A stretch of DNA of 64,000 nucleotides, taken from assembly GCA_949825025.1 (NCBI GenBank), contig OX463781.1:39879150-39943149 (forward strand). The letters are read 5' to 3'. How positions within the stretch are numbered: position 1 is the stretch's first letter; each line of letters begins with the position of its first letter. The translations under genes and the position numbers were made by a program. Source of the stretch: Siphlonurus alternatus. Its lineage: Eukaryota; Arthropoda; Insecta; Ephemeroptera; Siphlonuridae. Positions 45,295 to 57,100 of the stretch are shown piece after piece. The notes beneath the pieces were generated by a model. The model worked only from the letters and a program-made list of their open reading frames with translations, was not told where the DNA came from and did no database searches.

Positions 45295-47710
45295 TGTGTG
45301 GGTATAGTGTTCAAAACCAAAAAAGGTTGATTTTCATGAATTTTGACCATATGGAGGTGTTTAATTCTTCAAAATAATAGTTATTTTAGTTAGGAAATGA
45401 ACATGTAATATACTAAAAGGTTATAGTATGCATGGTTAAATTCAATAATTTCAATCCATGCAAATTATAGTATCCGAGATTCAAACTTATAAAATATTCA
45501 TATTATTGTTTACATGGCATTAATATTCATGAATCAATTTTACTCTACTATTAAACATGCATAAATATTTTATTCTGGACAAAAAATAAAATTAAATAAA
45601 ATTTTTCCATGAACCAATATGGTGGTAATATCAATAAAATAATATTACTTTTTAATATTAAAATCTCAACTCGAATACAAAAGTATAATATTACATTCAG
45701 TAAACGTTTGGATTAAATTGTTTTACAAATACTTAAACGAGTATTAGTATTGTCTCGCTTTATATTTTCAAAAGAAATAAAAATGAAAAAGAGCCAGACG
45801 ACAAAATGTGTTTGAGTTTGAAATATAAAAAGAAAAATGCGGCAAACTACGAAACAATTAGAAACTAATACGGGAATTTCATGTTTACGTTTAGGGTAGC
45901 ATGGAGATGCCCGAAGCCGTCCGAAGATCTTCGGGATGTTATATTATAGGCAGAAAATCCTAAAATCCTATGCTGTGCGTGTTAACGTAACTCACAGCAT
46001 CTCTTTTTTTAATAATAATTTGGTCGCGAAATAACAGCATTGGTTTTTCTTGTCACCATTTATGAAAGAATTAAATTCTATGAAAAATGATGCAAATAGC
46101 CAGGAGAAATTAATTTCAAGACCAACTTTAACATGTATCTGCTATGCCGCTGACAATTTTTTGCCTACACACAACCGTGACGTCATATCATTTTATGATG
46201 TATGGTGAAAGAACCGTACGTTTTTTTAAAAAATATCCAATGAAATTATTGATCGGAAAGGAATTTAAAATTAAAACTAGTTTTTTTTTTTTTTTTTTTT
46301 TATAATTAATGTATTGTTTTATATTTTACATAAATCGTTTTATAATAACTTCTTTACATTGCTTATTTATAGAAAAAAAAAACATAATATAAAATGACAT
46401 TATATAAAGTTTTTGTACTATAATTAAACTGACATTTTGACTTTAGTGATGGTTTAAAACTGATATACAACAAAAATCATTAATGATGATACACAAGCTG
46501 TTTTGCAGTGGACGTAAATGACGATGATAGCAAGTGTTTGGTAATTAGGGCTTGATGGATGACGTCATACAGCCGGGTCGAGAGGTTTGCATGCCAGCAG
46601 GGGAAGAGAAGGCTCGATAACTCTCGTTACGAGAAAATAAGGTCCATTTTACCATGTTAAAACATTGGAAAATGGAATATTTACATTGAAAAGATAAAAT
46701 AATGAGCACCAAGAGTACTCATATTCACGTGAAAAACACATAGCATTATTAATAGTCATTGCTGGGTAGAGTTGCATTTTTTATTTTAATAATATAACTT
46801 TGGATATGGATATGAAAATCGTTTTTTTTTATGGATATTATACTCATTTATTTTAGCTTAAAATTTTTATTAACATAGCAATATTTTTGATATTAGTTCT
46901 GTATTATTTTTTTATGAAATGAAGATATGAAATATTATTTCCATCATTATTGAAGTTATTAAGTTTTAAATACTGACTTTTTAAGAGATTATTCTTTCAT
47001 TCACTGTATAAATCAATATTAAAATATCGTTCCTTTACTTTTGTATTCAGTTTTTGTTATTTTTTTTTATTAACCTAATGGTAAATTGAAAAGAATGTGA
47101 CAGGCATAAACAGTTAATTTATAAGATTTTTTTTATGAGTTAGGACGAATATTAATATATTTTAAAATAATTAATTACACAATTATTACAACAAATTTGC
47201 ATCAGAGCAACGTATTAGAGTGGACATGTTTTCCTTATGTCAATTTCGGACTAAAACTTGATGAATTATTATTTTATGTTTTGTAATGCATAATTTGTGA
47301 ATTACATTTTTATTATTATTATTATTATAATTACTAATTATTATTATTATTAGTTTTACTTTTTTATCATTTTTTTTTATTTGTTGTGTTGTTGACTTTA
47401 TTAGTTCTTCGTTCTGTAACGGTTGCTATAAATAAATAATAATTTGAAAAAAATGTCACATTTTTTAATGGACGTCACTTCAACGAAAGTATAAAACTGT
47501 GACGCCAGTGTAATTACAAACTATATAATCTCACTGTCTGTTGGATATATAGCCCTATGAACAGTCTGAACAAAATCAGAGAGCAACAAAACATTACTAC
47601 TTTACGACAGCTAGTTTGTATTACTTGCGCTGTATTACATGTATATGACAGTGCCCATAAAAAAGTAAATATAAAATAAATAACAAAAATCTTCAATGGT
47701 CATTTAACGC
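45295..47710. other. Long AT-rich intron stretch
   Basis: Unique GC-richer patches at 45885-45995 (CCGAAGCCGTCCGAAGATCT), 46500-46640 (GGATGACGTCATACAGCCGG, a CRE core) and 47465-47650. ATT trinucleotide runs at 47310-47350. No genes recognised. Confidence 0.5.
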
Positions 47711-47712
47711 AG

Positions 47713-47962
47713 CCCTAGTTGAAAAATTACATCTTCAACTCATCCTTTACACGTCCTTTTACCTCTAAAACACATCTTATTACCTTCTCGCTCAAAGTGA
47801 GGACGAAATGAAGACAATAATATTTCTAAAATTGTATGCTCAAGAAGAGGGAAAACGACGAGATTAGGTATTTTTTCTTCTAAAATGGTACAAAATAAGA
47901 GGAAATTAGATAAGAGAAGAGCTTAATAGCAAATAAAAGATAAAATTTATTTCAACTCAGGA
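47713..47962 (+). mobile_element. MITE-I, copy 4
   Basis: CCCTAGTTGAAAAATTACAT to AAATTTATTTCAACTCAGG; ends show the inverted CC-TAGTTGAA / TTCAACTCAGG pair best. Confidence 0.9.
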
Positions 47963-48039
47963 GTAGTATGCGTATCCGTTTCGTAATAAGAGTTTTGCCA
48001 GGCACTAACATGAATTTTTCAAGTCCATAGCTAAACAAA

Positions 48040-48255
48040 ACATTAGTGTCACTCATGTGCATCCAGTGGTTGACGGCATCAATTACCAACCTTTCTGACT
48101 GAAGTTTCCATGGTTCCCTCACATTTAGACAAATTCAGAGTTAATTGCTAAGCAATTGCCACCTCGGTTTGGAAGAAACCCACAGCCAATGGGTCTACGA
48201 AGAGCTGGGAAGTTAAATTCAGTCACTTGTACTCTACAACTGGATTCTGGTAGTT
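48040..48255 (+). mobile_element. SINE body fragment
   Basis: CTTTCTGACTGAAGTTTCCA, TGGTTCCCTCACATTTAG, ACCTCGGTTTGGAAGAAACC, GAAGAGCTGGGAAGTTAAAT and TCAGTCACTTGTACTC match the complement of 43031-43310. Confidence 0.8.
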
Positions 48256-48259
48256 GAGA

Positions 48260-48755
48260 AAAAAAAAAATACAAAAATACACAATTTTTAAATTAAATAA
48301 ATTATGTGTACCTACTATACTGTATATTAAAATTTACAACTGAAGAGCTACGTTTATAAATAAATGTCAATTTTCTAAGTTGAAAAAAGGAATTACATTT
48401 TATATTATACACTTGAGTTTAACAAATATAATATAATCTTTTTTCAGTAATAAAACCATTTTATTCTTCTCACATTTTTTACATTCGCTGTCATATTTTT
48501 GAGTTAAACATTTCACATTATGGAAATTACACAAATATTTCAAATTTAATTCGAAACATAAATTTACTTTAAAGGAAAATCACATTTTAATATGAAATCT
48601 TTTATTATAAATTGTGTATGTATAGCCTCTAGCATAATAGAATGTGTATTTTTAGAGCTTATTTTATATAAAAAAATCTAAAACGTAGAAATTATTATCA
48701 AAATTCATCTTACTTTTTTTAATAAAATAAAAATTAGCGTCAATTAAAATTATCA
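48260..48755. other. AT-rich intron, nothing recognised
   Basis: No feature. Confidence 0.5.
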
Positions 48756-48758
48756 TGA

Positions 48759-49026
48759 TCTCAGACTTTAAATAAATTTCATCTTTTATTCACTATTAAA
48801 ATCTCCTCTCGTCTAATTTCCACTTATTTTGCACCATTTTAGAGAAAAAAAAAAGGTGAAAAGACAATACGTCTTTTATCTGTTCTTGAGCATAAAATGT
48901 TAGAAATATTGTCTCTATTTTATAATCACTTTGAGCGAAGAAGAAATATAATATGTTTTAAAGGTAAAAAAAAAAATAGGCTTACACGTTTAAAAGAATG
49001 AGTTGAGGATTAAATTTTTCAACTAG
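48759..49026 (-). mobile_element. MITE-I, copy 5
   Basis: ATTTCATCTTTTATTCACTA to GATTAAATTTTTCAACTAG, complement of copy 4, which lies only about 800 bp away in the opposite orientation. Confidence 0.88.
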
Positions 49027-49119
49027 TGTATATTGGCCTTTTGAGAATATAACTGCAAATTATATAAAAAAATAGAGAGAATGTGTTATGTTATACATAC
49101 AATATGGTGAAGTGTGATG

Positions 49120-49395
49120 ATGAGAGGGAGAAAGAGATTGAAGGACAGATAGAGAGAAATTAATGGAGAGAGACAGAGAGAGACGTTATGCCGGTCTGCT
49201 TGTTACGGGATTAGAGCTCTGTATGACTGCCGAGCTCTCAGACACCTACACTCTACAGATATGGAGCCATCACGTCTGGCCGTTGCGACGACCCCAGTTA
49301 GCACTAAAGTACATGACGCTGCACGCTCAAAGCAAAATTGTACCTACATCAAATTGCTTCTTGTCTAGCACATCTTCACATGTCCAGGATTAAAA
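49120..49395 (+). other. Purine-rich tract and GC-richer unique ORF
   Basis: GAGA-rich sequence at 49118-49185 leads into a frame of 76 codons (49163-49393) whose middle includes GLLVTGLELCMTAELSDTYT and LQIWSHHVWPLRRPQL. No family recognised; no splice sites stand out. May be an exon or chance. Confidence 0.25.
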
Positions 49396-49399
49396 AACA

Positions 49400-49913
49400 T
49401 ACATTTTCAATTAATTTTTATTGAAACCTTTTTATCTCATGTATGTATTATATTTTTTAATTTTACTTTCTCTGAAACGGTATATATTTTATAATGAAGA
49501 ACTACAAAACTTAAAAGTTCAATGTTATAAATTGTGTTATAATTTTATGTGTAGGTTGAGAAAATTCTCAGATATATTGCTCTATCAAATTCTAACTATA
49601 CAGTGTAATTGAAATGGTTCATTTGAACACACGATGACATGCATATTATATTTATATATTTTTTTATAAATTTCAGCTAATTAATATAATTTAAGTTATA
49701 AGTTTTCTTTCTATTTACCTAAAAAAAAATCGTTTTGAGATAAAATATATATATATTTTTTAACAAAAAAACATGTCTAAAAATTATATTGATGTTATTA
49801 TTTTTTAATGAAGTCTATCTCAATAGCTCATTTAATTTATACATGAATTCTATTGCTTGTGTTTTTTTTTAAGATATTTATCTTATGTATATAATATTGT
49901 TAAACTTTTCTTC

Positions 49914-49915
<2 letters not shown>
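49400..49915. other. AT-rich intron, nothing recognised
   Basis: No feature. Confidence 0.5.

Positions 49916-49916
<1 letters not shown>

Positions 49917-49984
<68 letters not shown>
49917..49984. repeat. (CT)n microsatellite, about 68 bp
   Basis: Pure CT run followed by unique GC-rich sequence. Confidence 0.97.
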
Positions 49985-49986
<2 letters not shown>

Positions 49987-49989
49987 CCC

Positions 49990-50280
49990 TGCAACACTAC
50001 AACACCCCTGCTGGTTGCTCAGCTTTGCCTGCATGCTCGTGAGGATCGATAGAGGCCGCTAGGTTCTGCCTGGCCTCCTCTCTCACTGCATATCAAGGAG
50101 AGAGAACGACATCCCTTGTAGCAGCCAGTGGTGTCGCGGTGTAGTGCCATGGTGGCGAGTTACCGGTGATTCCTCAAGGGAACGGCCGAGAAGCTGGTCA
50201 CTGAAAGTTCGGACTCATACCCACCACCGCAACGTATGCTCTATAAACACGGCTACTAAAAACCAAAGAAATTTGCAAGT
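49990..50280 (+). other. GC-rich island, possible tRNA-derived SINE
   Basis: GGTGTCGCGGTGTAGTGCCA is A-box-like and GAAAGTTCGGACTCATACCC is B-box-like, about 60-70 bases apart, on a unique GC-rich background. Only one copy is seen in the window, so this is a weak call. It could equally be a regulatory element. Confidence 0.3.
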
Positions 50281-50289
50281 CAAAGCAAA

Positions 50290-50940
50290 AGAAAGAAAGC
50301 TTGGTGGTATTATCATGATCACTCAAAATCTATATAACATTAGCATAATTTTAAATGTAAAATAACTGGTGAAGTTACTGAAATTTTTATATTATATTTT
50401 GTGTGTGTTGCATAAAAAATATATACGTATATGAAAATATATACAATGTATGAATATAAAAAAAAAGAGGGGCATATAAAATTTGATTAAATGTTAGAGT
50501 TATAGAAACATGCTGAATTTATGTAGAAAAATATATTGAGTTGTGTGTTTTGACGCAGAGCATGTTGGGCTGGTCAGTTGAGGGATTTATTGTTCTAGAT
50601 ATATACAAAACAAGCACCAGTATATTACATAATATATAGTAGTCCTTTCTCTGTATCAAATGAATGGAGTTCTGCATATGTTTACAAAATTATGTAAATA
50701 TAAAATAACGATTTTTATATTTAATGTTGCCGCAGTATTTTGTATAAATATAATATTTTTTCAATGCCTTATCGGCACTTTTAAATTCTTATTACAGAAG
50801 CAATTTGCTTACATTATTAAAAAAATTGTTCTTTGTATATTATTACAAATTATCATCAACATTAAATAGTTTTTTTAATATTCAAAAACAGCTAGTTTTT
50901 ATAAATAACTCTTGTAACTTTTTTTATTTTATATAAATAT
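50290..50940. other. AT-rich intron, nothing recognised
   Basis: No feature. Confidence 0.5.
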
Positions 50941-50945
50941 TTATA

Positions 50946-51061
50946 AGGTCTCTTCGTATAATAAATACACAATCAGATGATAATCAAATATAAGATATTA
51001 TCTGTACAGAAGGTTAATTTGATTATTGATTCATTAATCGATTATGCATTTACGAACAGAT
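50946..51061. mobile_element. MITE-L, diverged copy
   Basis: AGGTCTCTTCGTATAATAAA and ATTATGCATTTACGAACAGA with ACACAATCAGATGATAATCA inside. Confidence 0.7.
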
Positions 51062-51140
51062 TTGCATAACATACCTTTAAAAAACGTAGAACTATTTTTA
51101 GAAAATTTGATATTTGTTTAATGTATTTCAAAGTCAAATA

Positions 51141-51370
51141 AAAGGTGGATTCACAAAAGCCGCGATGTGACGCAATTTTGACGCAAAAAATGTGAAATCC
51201 TATATATATGCCGCAAGCGAATTCACTGCGTTGTGGCAGCGATATCGCTCATTGAATTTCGTTGCTCTTTTTTATAGCCAAATATATGCGACAGTGGAAC
51301 TTTAATACAGCAAATATGCAAGATTCACGTCAAGTTGCGTGCAGAAAATCGACCATGTAAATTCACCTTT
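51141..51370 (-). mobile_element. MITE-A, copy 4 (diverged)
   Basis: AAAGGTGGATTCACAAAAGC to GACCATGTAAATTCACCTTT, with GTGACGCAATTTTGACGCAA and TTTCGTTGCTCTTTTTTATA as in copy 2 but many substitutions. Confidence 0.82.
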
Positions 51371-51374
51371 ACAC

Positions 51375-52290
51375 AGAAAATTCCCACAATTCTCTTTGAA
51401 TGTTGTCTAGAATTTGTGTGTCTTGTAAAATAATGTAACTGACCTTGTTTTGGCTATAGTGAAACAACAAAGTATTGACTAAGTATTGAATAGCATGGGT
51501 CATCTTTACTATTCTTAGGTATTGATGTATTGTATATAACAAAAAATTGTTGAACCACTTATATTGAGAGATATGTTATATCAATGCCCTACTTTCTCCA
51601 TCAAAGCCTGAACACTATGAATTGGCTTTTAATTTAGTAGTCCTAGATTTTCAATATTTTACTGAATTAAATGCAACTTAGACCCCGAAATTCTCATGAA
51701 AGGATTAATTTTAAAACTTCGAAATTGTACACACAGCAAGATAAGGTTTTATAAATTATGCCTATGGTGTGAAAATATTCATAATTCATTCATAATCATT
51801 CTTTTTTTAAATTAATCATTAAAGATCCAGTTCACTCGTATTTAGGAGTTATAGATTTTACATGGATCTGTCAATGGTATTAAGAACTACTGTTTCTTCC
51901 CGCTCTTCGCAATATGCAGGCCTTGGTAGAGTGGGCGGTGATCAATGCAATAAATATTATAACGTTTCAATTTTTTTAACGTTACTCTACGTTTAAAAAA
52001 TATATATATCGTGTTTTTATTTTAATAAGTCTGTTCATAAATAATCGATTCTTTCTGATTGTGTATTTACGAACAGACCTAATGTATTTAAATCATATTC
52101 ATTCTATCATAATCACAACATTCCCCATAACCCCATCAGCACTCTATATATTTTTAACATTAATATAAAGTAAAAAAACATACGTTGCACATTCTGTCAT
52201 AACTTATAAGCATACTATATTAATATGTAATAGTTAATTAAAATGTTAGGTTATTTTTTTTCTAAGTACCTAGAATATATACGGTAAGAA
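51375..52290. other. AT-rich intron with a MITE-L fragment
   Basis: 52026-52080 (GTCTGTTCATAAATAATCGA, TGTATTTACGAACAGACC) is a short MITE-L with nearly no interior. Otherwise no feature. Confidence 0.55.
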
Positions 52291-52296
52291 ATTTGC

Positions 52297-52555
52297 TTAA
52301 AAAGAAGCTGGATATGTATTAAAATGTTGTTGATTAATTATTAATATGAAAGGGACATGGGAAGAAATGAAGCCACCGCCATGAAGCCGACATATTCTGT
52401 CGAGCGTACAACCAATTAGCATGGAGAAAAAGCTACCACCACTACGACAGAGGTCGCTTGCACAGAGAGCACGTGAAATATTAATGTAATAATCGTGGTG
52501 AGCGAACCCATGTATTCTTGTGACTACGGAGAGCACAAAAAACTAAGAATTACGT
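52297..52555 (-). other. Unique GC-richer island, - strand ORF
   Basis: On the - strand TTTTTTGTGCTCTCCGTAG is a fair acceptor, followed by about 65 open codons including RIHGFAHHDYYINISRALCA and GCTLDRICRLHGGGFISS. No family recognised. Same strand as the ORFs at 9162 and 19063. Confidence 0.3.
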
Positions 52556-52826
52556 TGCCTATCCCACCATCAAAGAGACTAGCAAAGGTTGCTCCCCCTA
52601 AATAAAAAAAAAAAGCAAGTTTTCAGTATATTTATGTAATATAATGTTGAGTCAAGTCTAACATCTAAAAAAGACAAAAGGATTTTAGAAAAATGTAAAA
52701 ATAAATAAAACATTAGAAAAATAAAGAGTAGAAAACTTAAAAAAAGTTTGTTTTATAATATTAAATTTAACTAATAGTTATAACTAAATATAATATTATG
52801 TTATAAAAATCTAAAAAAAATTTGGA

Positions 52827-53208
52827 GATTGAGTGTGGCGCAGTGCATTGACCGGTTCTCGTTAGATCACCGAAGTCAGGCTACGTTGAGCGTGGTTAGT
52901 ACTTGGATGGGTGACCGTTTCAAGTAAAAATTACGTTGCTCCCTCCCTGGAGTAAATTCATCTCGCTTTCCACCCAGTGCAGTGATGCACTTGTGTGTGG
53001 TTCCCCAGGCTTTGGACATTACTTTTGGTCCATTGATAAAAAGTAGAGGTGTCCGTCTTGACTGAGGTTTTCTACGGTTCCCTCAGTCTCACCTCAGCGA
53101 ATGCTGGGACGCGTAACAGGCCGTGGCCATCATCCTTTCCCTCCCTTATCCTTACCCACTACCCCGCCGCGAGCTATAAGCTCTTAGGGGTGTATCCTTG
53201 TTAAAAAA
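52827..53208 (+). mobile_element. 5S-rRNA-derived SINE, best full-length copy
   Basis: Head: GATTGAGTGTGGCGCAGTGC, GACCGGTTCTCGTTAGATCA, CCGAAGTCAGGCTACGTTGA and GCGTGGTTAGTACTTGGATG, closely matching 5S rRNA box A to box C. Body: TGACTGAGGTTTTCTACGGT, GCGAATGCTGGGACGCGTAA, GGCCGTGGCCATC. 3' end: CTCTTAGGGGTGTATCCTTG then TTAAAAAA. About 380 bp; presumably Pol III-transcribed and mobilised by a LINE. Confidence 0.93.
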
Positions 53209-53214
53209 TATATA

Positions 53215-53785
53215 TATGCTTCACTTTTTCAGTACATTTTATTTTTAGATTATTACTTTAAATAATAATTAAAACACATAATATTTAAGATGCAATAAAA
53301 TACTTTTAGTAGCAAATGATGCAATTATTTGTGGTGGGATACAGAATGTAATTGCTTGGAAAAGTAGAGTCATCATTTTGTTCAAGAAAGAAAGAACTTG
53401 CTACTTTCGTTAGAAAGGTGTAGAAGTCTAAATGGAATGATGATAAAAAATATTAAAACGTTTTCACGATAAATTACTACCGTCATAAGTCAATTTAATC
53501 AATTTACTCTCCCACATGGAACTTTTTTTTTTACACATTTTTATAATGGATCATTTTTATGATTAACTTTATTTTTTTTGTGACCTCTTTAAAAATTTAA
53601 AGAAAATTAGATTTACAATGTATTGTGTAAGTTAAAAAGGATTAAATTGTATTACAGCTGATATTTGGTAACATTACTTTACAGATAATATATTATGATT
53701 AGGAGTTTCATTAGTTAATGTTATTCGTAATAAAATTAATTTATACATAGCTATTTTTTTCTTGGTATTTTCTAACATGTAATTG
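53215..53785. other. AT-rich intron, nothing recognised
   Basis: No feature. Confidence 0.5.
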
Positions 53786-53789
53786 TACA

Positions 53790-53895
53790 CATGACGATGC
53801 GTTTAATACGTATCCGTTGACGACAGATAATAAAGTTCTGTTATTCTTATGAGGGATTGTCAACGGATTCGTTTTAAATACTTTTATATGAAAAT
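53790..53895. mobile_element. MITE-D, degraded copy
   Basis: ACACATGACGATGCGTTTAA, TACGTATCCGTTGACGACAG and TTCTTATGAGGGATTGTCAA keep the family order; the terminal GTAAACGTAGTG is eroded. Confidence 0.75.
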
Positions 53896-54354
53896 AGTTA
53901 TTGTAATGTACGCATACTTTATAATATATTTGTAAATGAGGAATGTATTTATACTATTTATTAATGATAATTTCTAATTAATAATAAAAATTATTGCAAT
54001 ATGGAATATACTTTTTTAATTATCATAATAATATATGAATTCATCGTACCGGTATAATAATTACATAATATACGATTTAAAGTATAATTTAAGTTAAAAT
54101 ATCAAGCTTGTTGTTTTCTTGCAGTTTTAAGTTATAGTTGGCAAACGCTTTTTTTTTTTAGCTTTTTTATGTAGTATAATTTTCACTGTTTTATGTTTAA
54201 AAAAACTTGCGAGATACTTAAGTTAAGATAATGAAAAGGCGTGTTTACATGGAAAACATTTCGTTTTTAAAGGCACTTGCTGTAATACTGAAGGTTGTAT
54301 TTAGATTAAAAAATAGACAAAAAAATAAGGTAGGATTGCCAATGTGTGGTCATG

Positions 54355-54725
54355 AGTTATTTTTTCAGTTATTTCTGTCACAATTAAGAAATCGTATGAA
54401 ATAAATTTTAAAAAATTTGAGCTTCAACTTAATCGATTATAGTTTGAGAAAATTTAAAGGGGTTGTTTTTTCACAACAGCTTTATTTCCGGTTTCCGTCC
54501 ACAAGCCTCATTTTTTTTTTTTCTTTTTTTTTTTTTCTTCTTTGTTACAATCATAACTTGTAAAAAAAGATTGACTTGAAATTTTGGATTACCACTTATT
54601 AATGGTAAGTCTCAATGAAATCAGAGGGAACCAGTTCCAAGATTTAAATTAAGATTCATCCTAAACTGAGAGACTGAAAAAAAACTCACATGTAAAATCA
54701 CCTTTACAACACACGAAAAAGAAGA
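54355..54725 (+). repeat. Dispersed repeat R, copy 1
   Basis: Shares with 58660-58995 the ordered words AATCGTATGAAATAAATTTT, CTTAATCGATTATAGTTTGA, ACAACAGCTTTATTTCCGGT, TTCCGTCCACAAG and TTATTAATGGTAAGTCTC. A long pyrimidine insertion at 54510-54540 separates the halves. Confidence 0.7.
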
Positions 54726-54729
54726 TAGG

Positions 54730-55125
54730 ACACACAAGCAATTTCTTGCTTCCCTCACGCTTGCTTTTCATGTCTTTTTAAAGAATGAAAGTTTTACGAT
54801 GCAAAAAGAAAATTACAACTTTATATAATCGTTTATGTAACATTTTTTTTATATCGACAGTTTTAAAATATCTTCTTGACCTCATCCCTCGCTGCTGAAA
54901 AGTTTATAAAAGTAAAGTAAACAAACTTTCTACTAAATTAGGTGCATTACGTTTATGAGAAAAAAAAAAAAAAAAGTTGAGATCAAAATGTACTGCAATG
55001 TTTTTTTTTTTTTTTTTTTTTTTTTTTACAGCATACTTTATTTAAGAAATGTAAATTTTTACATTAAAAACAATGCAATCACTAGAAAAAAACGAATTCA
55101 ATTATTCTTAGGTAAATTTTTATAA
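54730..55125. other. AT-rich intron with long A and T runs
   Basis: A-run at 54960-54975 and T-run at 55002-55027; nothing coding. Confidence 0.5.
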
Positions 55126-55128
55126 GCT

Positions 55129-55248
55129 TAAGGAGCATTCACAAAGGCTTAAGGCTCAATTTAAGGCTCGATTTTAGGCTCAATTTTTTATTTTTCCATG
55201 TCAGAATTTAGTGAACCTTGCCTTTGTGAATGACGTGAATGCACCTTA
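55129..55248. mobile_element. MITE-C, short copy
   Basis: AAGGAGCATTCACAAAGGCT to CGTGAATGCACCTT around AGGCTCAATTT repeats; internally deleted compared with 18727. Confidence 0.7.
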
Positions 55249-55310
55249 ATAAAAATAATTAATTGCGTGCTGATATTTATTAAACGTCATTCTATTCTTG
55301 TTTTATATTA

Positions 55311-55710
55311 AAGTAGAGATAACGCCGGTCAGCTGTTTGACGTAGGTCCCTTTGATTAACATGTAAACCTTAGCAAGTTCACAAAAAATTTGAATTTTTT
55401 TTGAGAGGCAGATATTAGTGCCTAAAAGCCATAGAAAAAGTTTCAAAACAATTTAACAAGCCATTTTTTTTTAATTAAGTTTTTAGTTTGTCTCTCCATG
55501 GGAAAGCCTTATGTTGAAAATTAAAAAAAAAAATAAATAAATAAATAAAAAAAATCGTCTCGTTAAATTGTTTTTAAATTTTTTCTATGGCTTTTAGGCA
55601 CTAATATCTGCCTCTGAAACAAAATTTCAGAATTTTTATGAATTTGCTAAGGTTTACATGTTAATCAAAAGGACCTACGTCAAACAGCTGACCGGCGTTA
55701 TATCTACCTG
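55311..55710. mobile_element. MITE-K, 400-bp palindrome
   Basis: GATAACGCCGGTCAGCTGTT, TGACGTAGGTCCCTTTGATT, AACATGTAAACCTTAGCAAG and AGGCAGATATTAGTGCCTAA on the left are mirrored on the right nearly base for base, with the turn near 55500. Only copy seen here. Confidence 0.85.
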
Positions 55711-55952
55711 AAAAGCTAGAATACATTTTAACCAATCAAATGTTGGCAACATTGCGTAGTATAAAATCGAATAAAATTTGATAGCCTGATCCAATCGATG
55801 TGAATAGCCGGCAAGAACACAGCTTTGTCATTACAGTGACATTAAATCGCAGCTCCAATCACATAACGACGAGGCTTGCTAGAAATGATTATTGTATGTC
55901 ACTGTTAACAGCTGGCGTCGTATTATTGATCTCAATGTCTGAGAAAAACTTA

Positions 55953-56154
55953 GGGCTGTCTCACACATGATCGCATGATATCGTAGCGCATGATTTAAAA
56001 AAGTATTAAGAACATATGAGATAGCAAGTATACACACAGCTTCGTTTCGTATCGCATGACATTGTACGTTTCTCATGATTAAAACCAGCCTTATCAATTT
56101 TATCATACGAAATCATACAATACGATGCGATACGAAGGTGATGTGCGACTCGCC
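55953..56154. mobile_element. MITE-T with TTA flanks (Harbinger-like)
   Basis: TTA at 55950-55952 and 56155-56157. Ends GGGCTGTCTCACACATGATC and GATGTGCGACTCGCC are imperfect inverted repeats, with ATCGCATGATATCGTAGCGC and CGATGCGATACGAAGG inside. A 3-bp TTA duplication fits PIF/Harbinger. Confidence 0.75.
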
Positions 56155-56409
56155 TTAATTCAAACGTTATGGCTTACACTGCATGACAACCCTAGTGCAA
56201 AATTGAAGTCGATTCTTTCCTGTAAATACCCTGTAGCCAACCAGTAGCTCTAAACCAGTAGGTAACCAGTAGCTTACCCTGTAGAACCCTGTACATACCC
56301 TGTGGATGTTACATTTTTACAGGGTACCTACAGGGTTCGATCTCAAGTTCTACTGGTAAGACAACCTGTAAGTTTCGGTAGCAATCAGTATCTAGCCCGT
56401 AGGTACCCA

Positions 56410-56472
56410 GTAGGCAGTCAGTAAGAACCTGTAGGCAGTCAGTAAGAACCTGTAGACAGTCAGTAAGAACCT
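56410..56472. repeat. 21-bp tandem repeat, three units
   Basis: GTAGGCAGTCAGTAAGAACCT three times with one change (GTAGACAG) inside the left half of the CCWGTA element. Confidence 0.9.
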
Positions 56473-57100
56473 GTAGCTACTCCGTAAATCCACCTTGTCA
56501 TAACCTGTAGGTTCCGGTAGCAGTCTGTACCTAGCTTGTAGCTTCCTGTAGGTACCCTGTAAGTAGTCAGTGGGAACCAGTAGCTACCCTGTAAACTTAC
56601 CCTGTATACACCCTGTAAGTATCAGTAGTATTATAAAAAAAAGTAATGCAAAAATATAAATGAGGTAGTATTAACCTACTGTCTTTGTGTAGAAGTCCCT
56701 ACCATATAACCTGCCTAGCCCTAGCCTATCCTACCTGCCTCAACTAACGAGTTACGCGCGCGTACTAGAACCTCCTATGAATTGCCTATATAAGCTTCAC
56801 CGTCCTCGTGACAGGCGTACTCGAGTTTCTCAGATTTTCAATCAAAATCTAAAATCAACTATTAAATTTACAGACATGTAAAAATATTTGTTCAATTGAA
56901 AGCATCAATGATAATAAAACAGATACTTTTATTTTTTTCATTTTTAATTGTTTAGGAATTATTATTTTCTGCACATAATTCAAAAACGGTAATACGATTT
57001 TATTTTTAAAGTGAGATTATTTCGAAATACAAGCTATTTAATTGTTATTTTCTTGTTGAAATACTTTATTTTACTTTAGACTTATTGATACGAGTATAAT

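Noticed and set aside
52850..52925. A 5S rRNA gene
   Set aside because: Only the internal promoter part matches, it is joined to a SINE body, and similar truncated heads occur three more times.
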